From: Leisingera methylohalidivorans DSM 14336 | GTDB taxonomy: Bacteria > Pseudomonadota > Alphaproteobacteria > Rhodobacterales > Rhodobacteraceae | NCBI RefSeq assembly: GCF_000511355.1 | Contig: NC_023135.1 | Coordinates: 3,250,371 to 3,314,370, forward strand | Length of the DNA stretch: 64,000 bases | Reading direction: 5' to 3' | Part shown: positions 15,263 through 23,917 of the stretch, in pieces | Layout of the letters: every line of letters begins with the position of its first letter | How positions within the stretch are numbered: position 1 is the stretch's first letter | Program-made: the position numbers and the translations under genes | The notes under the pieces: generated by a model | Told to the model about the DNA's origin: nothing | Databases searched by the model: none | What the model saw: the letters and a program-made list of their open reading frames with translations, nothing else

Positions 15263-16566
15263 GCCGGAAGCTCCTGCGGCTGGGGGCTGGCCGGAAGACC
15301 GGCCGGAAGACTGGGCGGGGCTGGCAGATTGACCGCGCACCAGGCGTGGAACTGGCTCTGGAGCGCGGATTTGATGGTGAATTCCAGCTCGTCCAGCGCA
15401 TCCAGCGCGGCGAACAGATCGGGGATCAGCGCGCGGTCGCCGGTATGGGCGATGCGGGCGGCCAGGAAGTGCAGGCTGCGGAAGCCCTCGCACAGCGCCT
15501 CGACCCGGTCGCATTCGGCGTCGAAAGCCGCAAACGCCGTGCCGAGTTCCTGCCAGAAGAAGGCAAAGGCGTGCTCGTAGGCGTATTTGCGCAAGGACAG
15601 CACCGGCAATTCGCGCACCGCGTGCTGCAGGTCTGCCAAGGCCAGCGGGCGTGCGGGCAGGCAGTGGTAATCAAAGATCCGGCGCAGGGCGCTGGTCAGC
15701 AGATTGCCGTCCGGCCGGAAGGTTTCATTGAAATAGGCGGCCAGATCCTGCGGGTGCGGCGCCCGCGCATGACCGCTGTGGATAATATAGCCGCCTGCGA
15801 CGGTGGGCTGCGCCATGGCATTGAGGATGGTCTTGCGCGGCAGGCCGCCGCGCCAGCGGTAGTCCGGATCATAAAGGTGCCAGATGTCCGGATCGTCTGT
15901 CAGTTCAATGATCACGAAATGCGGGAAGGGGTTCTGATTGTACTTATTCTCGCGCTCGGGCAGGTGGTACATGTCGAGCAAGACCACCAGCTGCTCGTCA
16001 TCTGATTTGGTGGACAGCAGCCGTTCGAAACGGGCCAGGTTTTCCGCCTTGGTCCGGCTGTGATCGTACCATTCGCGCACCGGGATATTGTAGAGCCGTT
16101 CGACCCAGCCGGCGTAATGGTCCTGGGTGATCTCCTTGCTGTGGTAGGCGAGCTGCATCGAGGGGGTGACGGCAAAGCTGCTGTCCCAGGTGCCGAAGTA
16201 GAACGGCCGGAAGTTCAGATCCTGGTGCCGGCGGATCGCGGCGCAGAGACAGCTGACAAAGCAATGCACGGTGATTTCGTTGGGGGCGGGGGCGTTGCCG
16301 TCGTCCATGGCCGGTGCCGGGGTTTCGCCCATCAGCATCCGGATCAGGGCGTCCACCGTGGCAAAATCGTCCTTGGACAATGCGCGTTCGGGCATTTCGA
16401 TGCCGTGATCGGTTTCCAGATGCAGCATCAGGTTGATCAGAATGACCGAGTCGATGTGCAGATCGTCGTTCAGCACGGCAGCGGGGCCGAACCGCGCCAT
16501 ATGCGCATTTGCCAGCGGCCCCTGCAGGGTCAGGCGGATGGCCTCGAGAAGACTGTCGTAGGTCAT
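15259..16566 (-). CDS. asbDE: Fused AsbD carrier protein and AsbE condensing protein
   Basis: A 435-residue fusion. Residues 1-90 are an acyl-carrier domain with the phosphopantetheine Ser40 in D-D-L-H-I-D-S-V-I-L. An Ala/Pro linker (about 85-98) leads to a ~330-residue domain resembling AsbE of petrobactin pathways. In Bacillus, AsbD carries 3,4-dihydroxybenzoate and AsbE transfers it to the polyamine, as two separate proteins. Here they are one polypeptide, which would tether donor and condensing domain. The start overlaps the asbC stop by 4 bp. The C-terminus is a Pro/Ala-rich tail of about 25 residues. Confidence 0.82.
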   Translation of the reverse strand: MTYDSLLEAIRLTLQGPLANAHMARFGPAAVLNDDLHIDSVILINLMLHLETDHGIEMPERALSKDDFATVDALIRMLMGETPAPAMDDGNAPAPNEITVHCFVSCLCAAIRRHQDLNFRPFYFGTWDSSFAVTPSMQLAYHSKEITQDHYAGWVERLYNIPVREWYDHSRTKAENLARFERLLSTKSDDEQLVVLLDMYHLPERENKYNQNPFPHFVIIELTDDPDIWHLYDPDYRWRGGLPRKTILNAMAQPTVAGGYIIHSGHARAPHPQDLAAYFNETFRPDGNLLTSALRRIFDYHCLPARPLALADLQHAVRELPVLSLRKYAYEHAFAFFWQELGTAFAAFDAECDRVEALCEGFRSLHFLAARIAHTGDRALIPDLFAALDALDELEFTIKSALQSQFHAWCAVNLPAPPSLPAGLPASPQPQELPA

Positions 16567-17810
16567 GCGTTTTCCAGATCCTTGGGGGCGGCGGGGGCGG
16601 CATATTGTGCCGCGATTTCGCGGCGGCTGATCTTGCCGTTGGCCTGGCGGGGCAGGGCGGGCAGATGTTTGATGAGACGCGGCTGCTGGTAGTCGGCCAG
16701 CGTATCACGGCAGGCCCGGCGCACATCGTCCTCGGCTGCGCTGCCGGCATAGAGCAGCCCGGCGCGGGCGCCGGAGTGCGGGTCGGGCAGGCGGAAGGCG
16801 ACGGCATCGGAGACGCCGGGCAGCGCCATGACGGTTTTCTCGACGTCCTGCGGATAGACGTTGAGGCCTGCGACATTGATCATGTCGTCGGCGCGGGCGG
16901 TGAACACCAGCATTCCGTCCGCGCGCAGGTGGCCAAGATCGCCGGTGTCGATTTCGCGCCCGGCGGCGGTGACATGCACCGCATCCGGGGCGCCGTTTTG
17001 GCCGGCGGTCAGGGTGGCATGCGGCAGCGGGTGGCCGACGTCATAGGGGTTTTGCAGGTCCTGGTTGATGGCAACGCAGCCGGCCTCGGAGCAGCCGTAC
17101 TGCTGGAAAAAATGGGTGGTGCGGGCGCGGATCAGCTGGAACCAGGCCTCGGGCAGCACGGTGCCGGAGGTGTTGGCCGCATAAAGCCGCTGGCCGGCGG
17201 GCAGCAGCCGGGCCAGGGTGTGCAGCATCGCGGGCGAGGTATAGAGCAGCGGCTGATCCGTCTCGCGCAGGCGGCGCAGGATGTATTTCGGGTTCAGGCT
17301 GTCGAGGATCACCGGCAGATGGCCGCGGTGCAGCGCCACCAGAACACCGGCAATCAGCCCGTAGGAATGGGTGACCGGGCAGGCAATCACCGGCGTCATC
17401 GCCGCGCTGGCGGTAAAGAAGGCGGCGTAGCTTTCGACCTCAGCCGCGATTTCCTCCCAGGTGCGGGTGATGACCTTGGCGGCCCCCGTTGTGCCCGAGC
17501 TCATCTGCACCAGAACGCCGCCGCGCGGGGTGTTGCCGGGGTGCGGGACGGCGGTCTGCTTCAGCCCGTCGCTCAGCAGCAGATCGCAGCCCGCCGCCTG
17601 GGCCATTTCACGGGCGGTCTCCGCCGGGATGCCGGCATGGATCGGGAACACGCCCGCGTTCTGCACCCGCAGGTACAGCAGGACCGAGAGCGCGGCGCCG
17701 GTGTTCTGCATGTGCAGCCCGTAGCGGTGCGCAGCGGGATCGGTCAGGACGCTGTCCAGCCGGGCGGCCAGATCAGCCGGGTCGATGGGGGTGTCGTTCA
17801 GCACAAACAT
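16563..17810 (-). CDS. asbC: Acyl-AMP ligase AsbC-like (3,4-dihydroxybenzoate activating)
   Basis: A 415-residue adenylate-forming enzyme beginning at the ATG at 17810. It has the P-loop-like S-S-G-T-T-G-A-A-K (about residues 104-112), the Y-G-C-S-E-A-G motif, the adenylation motif (D-T-G-D-L-G) and the C-terminal catalytic lysine in N-G-K-I-S-R-R. It should activate 3,4-dihydroxybenzoate as the AMP ester and load the AsbD carrier domain encoded by the next gene. It is shorter than most NRPS adenylation enzymes, as expected for AsbC. The gene starts one base after the asbB stop. Confidence 0.82.
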   Translation of the reverse strand: MFVLNDTPIDPADLAARLDSVLTDPAAHRYGLHMQNTGAALSVLLYLRVQNAGVFPIHAGIPAETAREMAQAAGCDLLLSDGLKQTAVPHPGNTPRGGVLVQMSSGTTGAAKVITRTWEEIAAEVESYAAFFTASAAMTPVIACPVTHSYGLIAGVLVALHRGHLPVILDSLNPKYILRRLRETDQPLLYTSPAMLHTLARLLPAGQRLYAANTSGTVLPEAWFQLIRARTTHFFQQYGCSEAGCVAINQDLQNPYDVGHPLPHATLTAGQNGAPDAVHVTAAGREIDTGDLGHLRADGMLVFTARADDMINVAGLNVYPQDVEKTVMALPGVSDAVAFRLPDPHSGARAGLLYAGSAAEDDVRRACRDTLADYQQPRLIKHLPALPRQANGKISRREIAAQYAAPAAPKDLENA

Positions 17811-17811
17811 G

Positions 17812-19524
17812 TCAGCAGTCCTTTGCAGGGGCCAGGGCATTGGTGATCAGATGGCGGTACAGCGGCCGGCCGGGATCGATTTTCCGGGTGATGAGGCTTT
17901 CGGCGTGGATCTTCGGCGCAAAGGGCGCCAGTGCGGCCTGGCGGGCCTCCAGCCCGTGCTCGGCGGCATACCGGTCAAGCCGCGCCCGGACCCGGCGCCA
18001 GAATGCGGTCTCGGCCAGGCCGTACCGGCGCTGCAGCAGGTCCGAGAGGTCGGCGAGGTTGAACACAAACAGCGTGTCCATCACCAGTTCGCGCAAGCCA
18101 TCGGGCGCAGACAGCTTGTGGTAGTCATCCAGCGGCGCATCCGCATAGATGGGATCGATCTGCGCCAGGTCCGGGCACAGGCCGGGGCGCGACAGCAGCG
18201 CGTCAACATATTCGACGCCGTCGTGGAAATCGCGGGCGATGAGACCGGCGGGCCAGCCGTTATCATGCTGCAGGATCAGGTTCTGGCCATGCGCTTCAAG
18301 CCCGATGCCATGCGCCACCATCAGGTGCCAGACCGGCAGAACGGCGACTTCGATCAGCTGGTCCAGCCAGGGATCCAGCCCGTGCCGGTCTATCCAGGGG
18401 GCAATCAGCGGGGTGCCGTCCGGCTCGGTCAGGGCAAGGCCGTTGAAGGGCATCATCCGGTCTCCGGCCAAGCCCAGCGACTCGGGGCTTTGGCGCCAGA
18501 TCGCGGCCAGATGCCCGTCCAGCGCGGTGCCGCGGCCCGCGATGATGCCGGCGTATTCGGGCAGCAGGGTCAGCCGGTAGCGGGTGGCAAACAGCGGGTC
18601 GCCGGCCAGCACGTCTGCCAGCCACCGCGAGATTGCGGGGGCAATGGCAACCGTGGCCGGAATGAAGGTGCGCAGCGAGGAGGTGTTGCGCATGGCCATC
18701 GCGGTTTTGACATGGGCGCGCTGCGGGGTGTCTGCATTCATCAGGGTGCGCACCGACTGGGTGGCGCGGTAGGGGTCGCCGACCGGGCCGATCTGCACCG
18801 CCCGGCCGGTGCGGCACCAGTCCTGAAACAGCGGATCGTCCTGCAGCCTGGCGGCTTGCCAGGGGTGCAGCGGCAGCAGGCGGAAATCCTGCAGCGGCGC
18901 GTCCTGCTGGTCTGCCAGCGCGGTGATGCGGTCCCATTCGGCAGTGCCCAGCTCCTGCGGCCAGAAGTCCTTATCCGGCAGGGACTGCTGCACCAGAGTG
19001 TGGTGGAACAGGACCCCGGCCAGCCGGAAGGTCCGGCCTGCTTCGGGTCCATAGGCCAGATGGTCGGCGTCGGAAAACCCGCTGCGCGCCTTGAAACAGG
19101 GGTGGTAGGGGTGGCCCTCGTGCAGGGCGGTTTCCAGCGCGGAAACCGTCAGCCTGCGGCGCTCGGTCATCGGCGGGATCTGCTGTGCATTGAGATCGCT
19201 GAGATGTTCGGTGCGGGCCAGATCGGCGCGCAGGATTTCCATCGCCGGCGAGGGGTCCGCCACTGCAGCCAGCACATCACCGGTGTCAGCGGGGCGCCAT
19301 CCGCTGCTGTCATATACCTCGATACTGCCCTCCTGCAGGCGGTAGCGGTCAAAAGCGCCGCGGCGGCCAAGGGCGCGGAACCGGGTGCCCCTCAGCGACC
19401 AGCGCAGCATCCGGCCGTGCCCGGTTTGCAGCGATGCGGCCCAGCCTTCGCTGAGCAGGGCTTCGCACAGCTGGCGCAGGACGCGCGGCGCGGTGCCGGC
19501 AAAGCGGTGTTCATGCAAGGACAT
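17812..19524 (-). CDS. asbB: NRPS-independent siderophore synthetase, AsbB-like (IucA/IucC)
   Basis: A 570-residue IucA/IucC-family synthetase starting at the ATG at 19524 behind AGGAG. It has the family ATP-site pattern K-T-A-M-A-M-R-N-T-S-S-L-R-T-F and the downstream H-G-I-G-L-E-A-H-G-Q-N motif plus a R-D-F-H-D stretch. In petrobactin biosynthesis AsbB joins a polyamine (or dihydroxybenzoyl-polyamine) to the citrate backbone. It overlaps asbA by 14 bp and is one base from asbC, so the operon is tightly coupled. Distinguishing AsbB from AsbA by order is inference. Confidence 0.83.
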   Translation of the reverse strand: MSLHEHRFAGTAPRVLRQLCEALLSEGWAASLQTGHGRMLRWSLRGTRFRALGRRGAFDRYRLQEGSIEVYDSSGWRPADTGDVLAAVADPSPAMEILRADLARTEHLSDLNAQQIPPMTERRRLTVSALETALHEGHPYHPCFKARSGFSDADHLAYGPEAGRTFRLAGVLFHHTLVQQSLPDKDFWPQELGTAEWDRITALADQQDAPLQDFRLLPLHPWQAARLQDDPLFQDWCRTGRAVQIGPVGDPYRATQSVRTLMNADTPQRAHVKTAMAMRNTSSLRTFIPATVAIAPAISRWLADVLAGDPLFATRYRLTLLPEYAGIIAGRGTALDGHLAAIWRQSPESLGLAGDRMMPFNGLALTEPDGTPLIAPWIDRHGLDPWLDQLIEVAVLPVWHLMVAHGIGLEAHGQNLILQHDNGWPAGLIARDFHDGVEYVDALLSRPGLCPDLAQIDPIYADAPLDDYHKLSAPDGLRELVMDTLFVFNLADLSDLLQRRYGLAETAFWRRVRARLDRYAAEHGLEARQAALAPFAPKIHAESLITRKIDPGRPLYRHLITNALAPAKDC

Positions 19525-21313
19525 CGGCAGGCTCCTGTGCGGGCTGCGGCAGGCAGGCGGCAATCGGGTTCTTGATCTGCAGGAACAGGCCTTCCTGGGT
19601 GTCGGTCTCCAGCTCGTCCATATTGTGAACGCGGGTCAGCAGGTTGGCCTTGGCGGCCAGGGCCGGGGCGGTCAGCAGATAGCGGGCAAACCCGGCGGCG
19701 GCGCCGGTGAACCGGCCGGCGGCTGCGGTCAGGCGGCGGCGCAGTTGCAGCAGCAGGGCGGCTTCCTCTGCCACCCCGTCGCAGCCCAGGCGGCGGATCA
19801 CCGCAAACAGCTGATTGACGATCAGGTAATAGGCCAGCCGTTCATTGATGTGGTCCTCAGAGAAGACCAGCACCGGCTGGCCCGCCAGCGAGGGTTCCAG
19901 CGCGCTGAGCCGCGGATAGGCGTCCCGGGTGATGAAATAGCCCTGGTTGTCGCGGTAATAGGCACGCGACGGCAGGCCGGTGCCGAGATCCAGCAGGCTG
20001 TTCTGCTGATGCGCCTCCAGTGCGATGCCATGCCGGTCGTAGAGCGCCAGAACCGGATCCAGCATGCAGTCGAGATAGGCATCAAACCAGATGCGGGCCG
20101 TCTTGGCCCGGGGTTCGCCGCGTGCGGCTGCCAGCCGGGTGATGATACCGGTCAGCAGGGCGGTGCGGCCGGGCGGGGGGTCTGCGGTCAGGGCGGCAAG
20201 GTTATAGATGCCCTTGCCCTGTTCGCCGGCAAAAGGGTTCTGGCGGAAGATCACCTCGAACCCGCTTTCGCGGCGGCCGGGCAGGTCCACGGTCAGATAG
20301 GCCGGATCGTCAATGATTTGGAAGCGCGGGCTGGTCTTGGCGAACCCGAGCCTGTGCAGCAGCCGGGCCATGGACACGCCCACCTCCAGCTCGTTGCGCA
20401 GGGTGGCGCGCAAGGAATTTGTCAGCCGCACGGGAATGGAGAATTTCAGCATCCAGGGGCAATCCGGTGCATAAACCGTGCGGACCGAGGAGGTGGCGGC
20501 AAAGTCGCCGCCTGCCGCGCCCAGGTCGCGCAACCTGCCGGCGGCCAGAAGCGCCTGCACTGCCGGATCCAGCCGCAGCGCCTGCGCCTGCAGCGGGTGC
20601 GCGGGGATCAGTATTTCATCCGCTTGCAGCTGGAACATCCCGGCGATGCCGGGGATTTGATTGACCAAGCCCGCGGCGGCCCCCTGCGCAGCCCCCCGTG
20701 CGTCGTCCTGGGCGGCGCCCTGCGAGACGATGGATTTATCCGCCGCAAAGAAGGTGAGCGGGAACCGGCCTGCATATTCGGGGGCATATACCGCCTGCTG
20801 CCAGCCGGTCAGCCCGTCGCGGCTTTTGGGGGTGGGGTGCAGCCAGTGGCCATAGGACAGGGCCTGCTCGGCGGTCAGAAAACCATCCGGCTCGGGCAGG
20901 CCGGCATTGCGGTGCAGGATGGTTTCGATCTGGGCATTGCTGTTGAAGATGCCGCGCAGGAACTCCGGCAGTTTGCCCGGATCGCGGGTGTTCAGGCGCG
21001 AGAAGCATTCCTGCGCGATCAGGGTGATCACCTGCACCGGCGCTGCCGCCTGCCAGGCGGGGGAGGCGGCGAAGCGGATCTGCGCCGCTCCGAATTGATG
21101 CGGCCCGGTCCGGGAGTGGTACACGACCGCCACGCGCAGCCGGGCGGGGATGTGGCTGAGCGGGATCTCCACCGGGCGGCCGGGGGTGACACTGTCCGGC
21201 ATGATTTCCCGCAGGAAACCGTTCAGCAGCGCCTGCAAGGATGCGGCCTGAGATACGGCCTGGGATGCGCTCTGGCCGCAGGCGCCGGGCGGAGGGGGCT
21301 GCTGAAAACTCAT
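19511..21313 (-). CDS. asbA: NRPS-independent siderophore synthetase, AsbA-like (IucA/IucC)
   Basis: A 600-residue IucA/IucC-family enzyme and the first gene of the operon. The family signature K-F-S-I-P-V-R-L-T-N-S-L-R preceded by A-T-S-S-V-R-T-V is present, as is H-G-I-A-L-E-A-H-Q-Q-N. AsbA couples citrate to spermidine in the first step of petrobactin assembly. The order asbA-asbB-asbC-asbDE-asbF matches the Bacillus asbABCDEF operon except for the D-E fusion. The related siderophore enzymes of aerobactin or rhizobactin type lack AsbC, AsbE and AsbF, so the neighbours fix the product class. Confidence 0.84.
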   Translation of the reverse strand: MSFQQPPPPGACGQSASQAVSQAASLQALLNGFLREIMPDSVTPGRPVEIPLSHIPARLRVAVVYHSRTGPHQFGAAQIRFAASPAWQAAAPVQVITLIAQECFSRLNTRDPGKLPEFLRGIFNSNAQIETILHRNAGLPEPDGFLTAEQALSYGHWLHPTPKSRDGLTGWQQAVYAPEYAGRFPLTFFAADKSIVSQGAAQDDARGAAQGAAAGLVNQIPGIAGMFQLQADEILIPAHPLQAQALRLDPAVQALLAAGRLRDLGAAGGDFAATSSVRTVYAPDCPWMLKFSIPVRLTNSLRATLRNELEVGVSMARLLHRLGFAKTSPRFQIIDDPAYLTVDLPGRRESGFEVIFRQNPFAGEQGKGIYNLAALTADPPPGRTALLTGIITRLAAARGEPRAKTARIWFDAYLDCMLDPVLALYDRHGIALEAHQQNSLLDLGTGLPSRAYYRDNQGYFITRDAYPRLSALEPSLAGQPVLVFSEDHINERLAYYLIVNQLFAVIRRLGCDGVAEEAALLLQLRRRLTAAAGRFTGAAAGFARYLLTAPALAAKANLLTRVHNMDELETDTQEGLFLQIKNPIAACLPQPAQEPADVLA

Positions 21314-21623
21314 CGCGGGCAGCCCCGCAGGGACGTGATGGGAGGAAAGGCAGGTCGCATGGTCCAGGATTTTCCCGTAGCCGTGCCGCGGCTGGCTGAC
21401 GCCTGGCGGGGGCCGGGCATTCAGGTCAACCGGGTCTGTTTCGACATGAACTAGCGGGAAGGCTGGCTGCTGAGCGGCGCCGGCGGAAGGCAGGGCGCCT
21501 GTTGTGACGTTGGATTCACACCGCTTTTAATAATCGGATTCCGAGCGGCGGGGAAGCGGTTTTTTCCAAAAATACGAAGGATTTACGGCGCCCGGCAGAA
21601 GACCGCGCATGGCGGGAATCCGG
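21314..21623. other. asb upstream region without a convincing gene
   Basis: This region should hold the asb promoter. A TGTGA-N8-TCACA inverted repeat lies at 21503-21520 and an AT-rich TTTTAATAAT patch follows at about 21525-21534; either could belong to an iron-responsive promoter. A 31-codon plus-strand frame at 21359-21454 has a good ribosome site (GGGAGGAAAGG) but no recognisable product. Confidence 0.35.
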
Positions 21624-21653
21624 CACGGGAGCGCCACGGCAGGCGCCCCCGTG
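21624..21653 (-). terminator. Stem-loop after the TonB receptor gene
   Basis: A 12-bp stem (21624-21635 with 21642-21653, including one G-T mismatch) closed by a 6-base loop, 6 bp beyond the receptor stop codon. No clear U-run follows, so termination is likely but not certain. Confidence 0.45.
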
Positions 21654-21658
21654 ATGGT

Positions 21659-23644
21659 TTAGAACTTGAGCGTGGCAACAACCGAGATATTGCGGCCCGG
21701 CTCCTTGATCGTGTTGATCGTCGAGGCGGAGTATTCGGTGCCATAGGTGGCGCGGTCGGCGTATTGGGTGTCGAACACGTTGTCGATGGCCGCCCGGATG
21801 GTGACGTTGCCAAGCGACGGCGGGCTGTATTCAGCAAAGAGGTTCAGAACCTGATAGCTTTCCTGCTTTTGGGTGTAGGTTTCATAAACACCGTTGTCGT
21901 TCGACAGGGCGGCCTCGACACTGCCGCCGACCAGCAGGTTCATCGCCGGGATCTCCTGCTGCACCTCAAAGGCCAGCACTTTGCCGATCGGGGTGCCCGA
22001 GTCGACCAGGAAGAAGCTTTCGGCCGGCGCATCGTTGAATTCGACGTCGCTGCTGTTCATGGTGAAGCGGGCAAAGCCGCTGTCCCAGCCATAGGTCGCG
22101 GCCAGGTTGAAACCCTTGCTTTCAAAATCGTTACCGGCGACAGCACCGGCCCCGGAGACGCCGCGGACGTTGTCGATACCGGTCTTGAACAGCTCGCCGC
22201 CCAGGGTCCAGTTGCCGCGCTGCCAGTCGGCGCCGACGATGATGTTCTTGGCGCGTGAGGATTGCAGGGCGGAGTAGTCCCAGGCCTGATAAAACAGAAA
22301 GTTGTCTTCCAGGTCGATGCCGCCGAAGACGTTGGAATAGCCGGCCCGCAGGGACAGTGCATCGGTCACGTCATAGACCAGCGACAGGTTGCCGCTTGCC
22401 CCGGAGGGCGAGGCGGTAAAAGACGTGCCGGTCTGGGCAAAGTCCTGACCGGTGAAGTCCTGCCAGTCATAGCGGAGGCCGGCCGAAACGCTGAGGCGGC
22501 TGCTGGGTTCAAGCCGGGCCTGGGCGAAGACGCCCAGGTTCGTGCTTTCCTCCCCGGTCAGCCCGTTGACCCAGGTGGCGTTCACCGCGCTTTCGCGGAT
22601 CTGATAATCCACGCCGGCCGTGATCGTGTTGCTGTCGGACAGGTGGAAGTCGTTCTGCAGCGTCAGCGCGTAGGTGTTCGAGCTGGTGGACGTGGAATCG
22701 CCGAACGGATCGGAGGGGCGGTCAACGTTGATTTCAGAGAAACCAAAGGTCGCCGAAGGGTCCCAAAGGCCGGTTTCATTGCCGCTTTCATAGCGCAGCG
22801 AGGCGATGCGGCGGCGGGTGAAATAGGGGGCGAAGCCGCGGGTGCTGGAGCCGAAATTCGGCTGGAAGTTGCGGATTTCATTGTCCTGCGCCTCTTGCAG
22901 CGATAGTTCGATCCGGTCGCCCTGATCGCCCTCATAGGCGAATTTCAACAGGCCTGCGGTGAGGTTCGCGGCAGAGCCCGTGACCTCGTTGCCGTCGCCG
23001 TCCTTGTAGTTGTCGCCGGTTGCGCGTTTGGCGTAGCCGAGGATTTCAAAGCCGCCGCTGCGGCCTGCCAGGGTCAGCGACCCCTGGGCGGTACTGCCGT
23101 TGCTGGAATAGGACAGGCGGGAGCGGCCGCCGAAGGTCTCGCCGTCTTGCAGGATGTCTTCGGCGTCGATGGTTTCCATCACCACCCGGCCCGCCAGCGC
23201 CCGCGGGCCTGCATCGGCGGGGGCGACGCCGGGATCGACGCGGACCGATTTCATCAGCCCGGGGTCAAAGGCATTGGCGCTGACGTGGTGGAAGGTGCGG
23301 TTGTTCTGCGACACCCCGTCCACCTGCACCGCGAGGTTCAGCATGTCGACACCGTTGACGAAGATTTTCTGCGCGATCGGAATGCCGCCGCCGACAGAGA
23401 CCGAGGCGATGCCGGCAAACAGGTCCTTGAGGTCGCCCATCGCGGCGCGTTCGATTTCGGCGTCGGCGACATAGATCGATGTTGCGCGGTCGGCGGCGTT
23501 GCCTGCGGGGTCGCGCTGTTTGACGATGATCGGATCCAGCGACAGCACGCCGTCGTCTTCTGCAAAGGCTGCCGGGGCGGAGATGAGAGTCAGGGCGGTG
23601 CTGCACAGCAGCCCTGACAGGCGGATGTTGGAAGTTCGTGCCAT
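21659..23644 (-). CDS. TonB-dependent outer-membrane siderophore receptor
   Basis: A 661-residue TonB-dependent receptor. It has a Sec signal peptide (about residues 1-28, cut after A-F-A), a TonB-box-like L-D-P-I-I-V segment, a plug domain (G-I-A-S-V-S-V-G-G-G-I-P-I ... V-N-G-V-D) and a C-terminal beta barrel ending with aromatic/hydrophobic V-A-T-L-K-F, the usual Omp assembly signal. It lies between the asb operon (same strand) and the divergent ABC importer, so it should bring the petrobactin-type siderophore across the outer membrane. The ligand is inferred from location only. Confidence 0.85.
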   Translation of the reverse strand: MARTSNIRLSGLLCSTALTLISAPAAFAEDDGVLSLDPIIVKQRDPAGNAADRATSIYVADAEIERAAMGDLKDLFAGIASVSVGGGIPIAQKIFVNGVDMLNLAVQVDGVSQNNRTFHHVSANAFDPGLMKSVRVDPGVAPADAGPRALAGRVVMETIDAEDILQDGETFGGRSRLSYSSNGSTAQGSLTLAGRSGGFEILGYAKRATGDNYKDGDGNEVTGSAANLTAGLLKFAYEGDQGDRIELSLQEAQDNEIRNFQPNFGSSTRGFAPYFTRRRIASLRYESGNETGLWDPSATFGFSEINVDRPSDPFGDSTSTSSNTYALTLQNDFHLSDSNTITAGVDYQIRESAVNATWVNGLTGEESTNLGVFAQARLEPSSRLSVSAGLRYDWQDFTGQDFAQTGTSFTASPSGASGNLSLVYDVTDALSLRAGYSNVFGGIDLEDNFLFYQAWDYSALQSSRAKNIIVGADWQRGNWTLGGELFKTGIDNVRGVSGAGAVAGNDFESKGFNLAATYGWDSGFARFTMNSSDVEFNDAPAESFFLVDSGTPIGKVLAFEVQQEIPAMNLLVGGSVEAALSNDNGVYETYTQKQESYQVLNLFAEYSPPSLGNVTIRAAIDNVFDTQYADRATYGTEYSASTINTIKEPGRNISVVATLKF

Positions 23645-23766
23645 GATAAAACCCGTGTTCTAAGAGCTGATAGCTTGGGTTGAATCCTGGCTGGCCTTGC
23701 AAAGGCTGGGGTCTGATAAGAAGCAATCCCCGCAGCTGCAAGCCCCTGTCAGGGAGATTTGCCGTT

Positions 23767-23787
23767 AATATGCTGATGTTGCATATT
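23767..23787. promoter_or_regulatory. 21-bp palindrome AATATGC-N7-GCATATT, candidate iron operator
   Basis: Perfect 7-bp arms separated by 7 bp, centrally placed in the 273-bp gap between the divergent TonB receptor and substrate-binding protein genes. It shares the half-site design AT[A/T]TGC and the spacer length of the palindrome at 12315-12333. A single bound regulator could control both directions. Confidence 0.5.
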
Positions 23788-23917
23788 TGCGCAGCCTGCA
23801 GCCTGCGGCAGAGGTTGCAGCGGCGCGGCTGGACTTTTGCCGCGCGGGCCGGTAAGCCGCTCTCGATTTTGAGCAAGCCAGCCCCGCCAGCCAATTTCCA
23901 TCTTAGCAGGATAGAAA

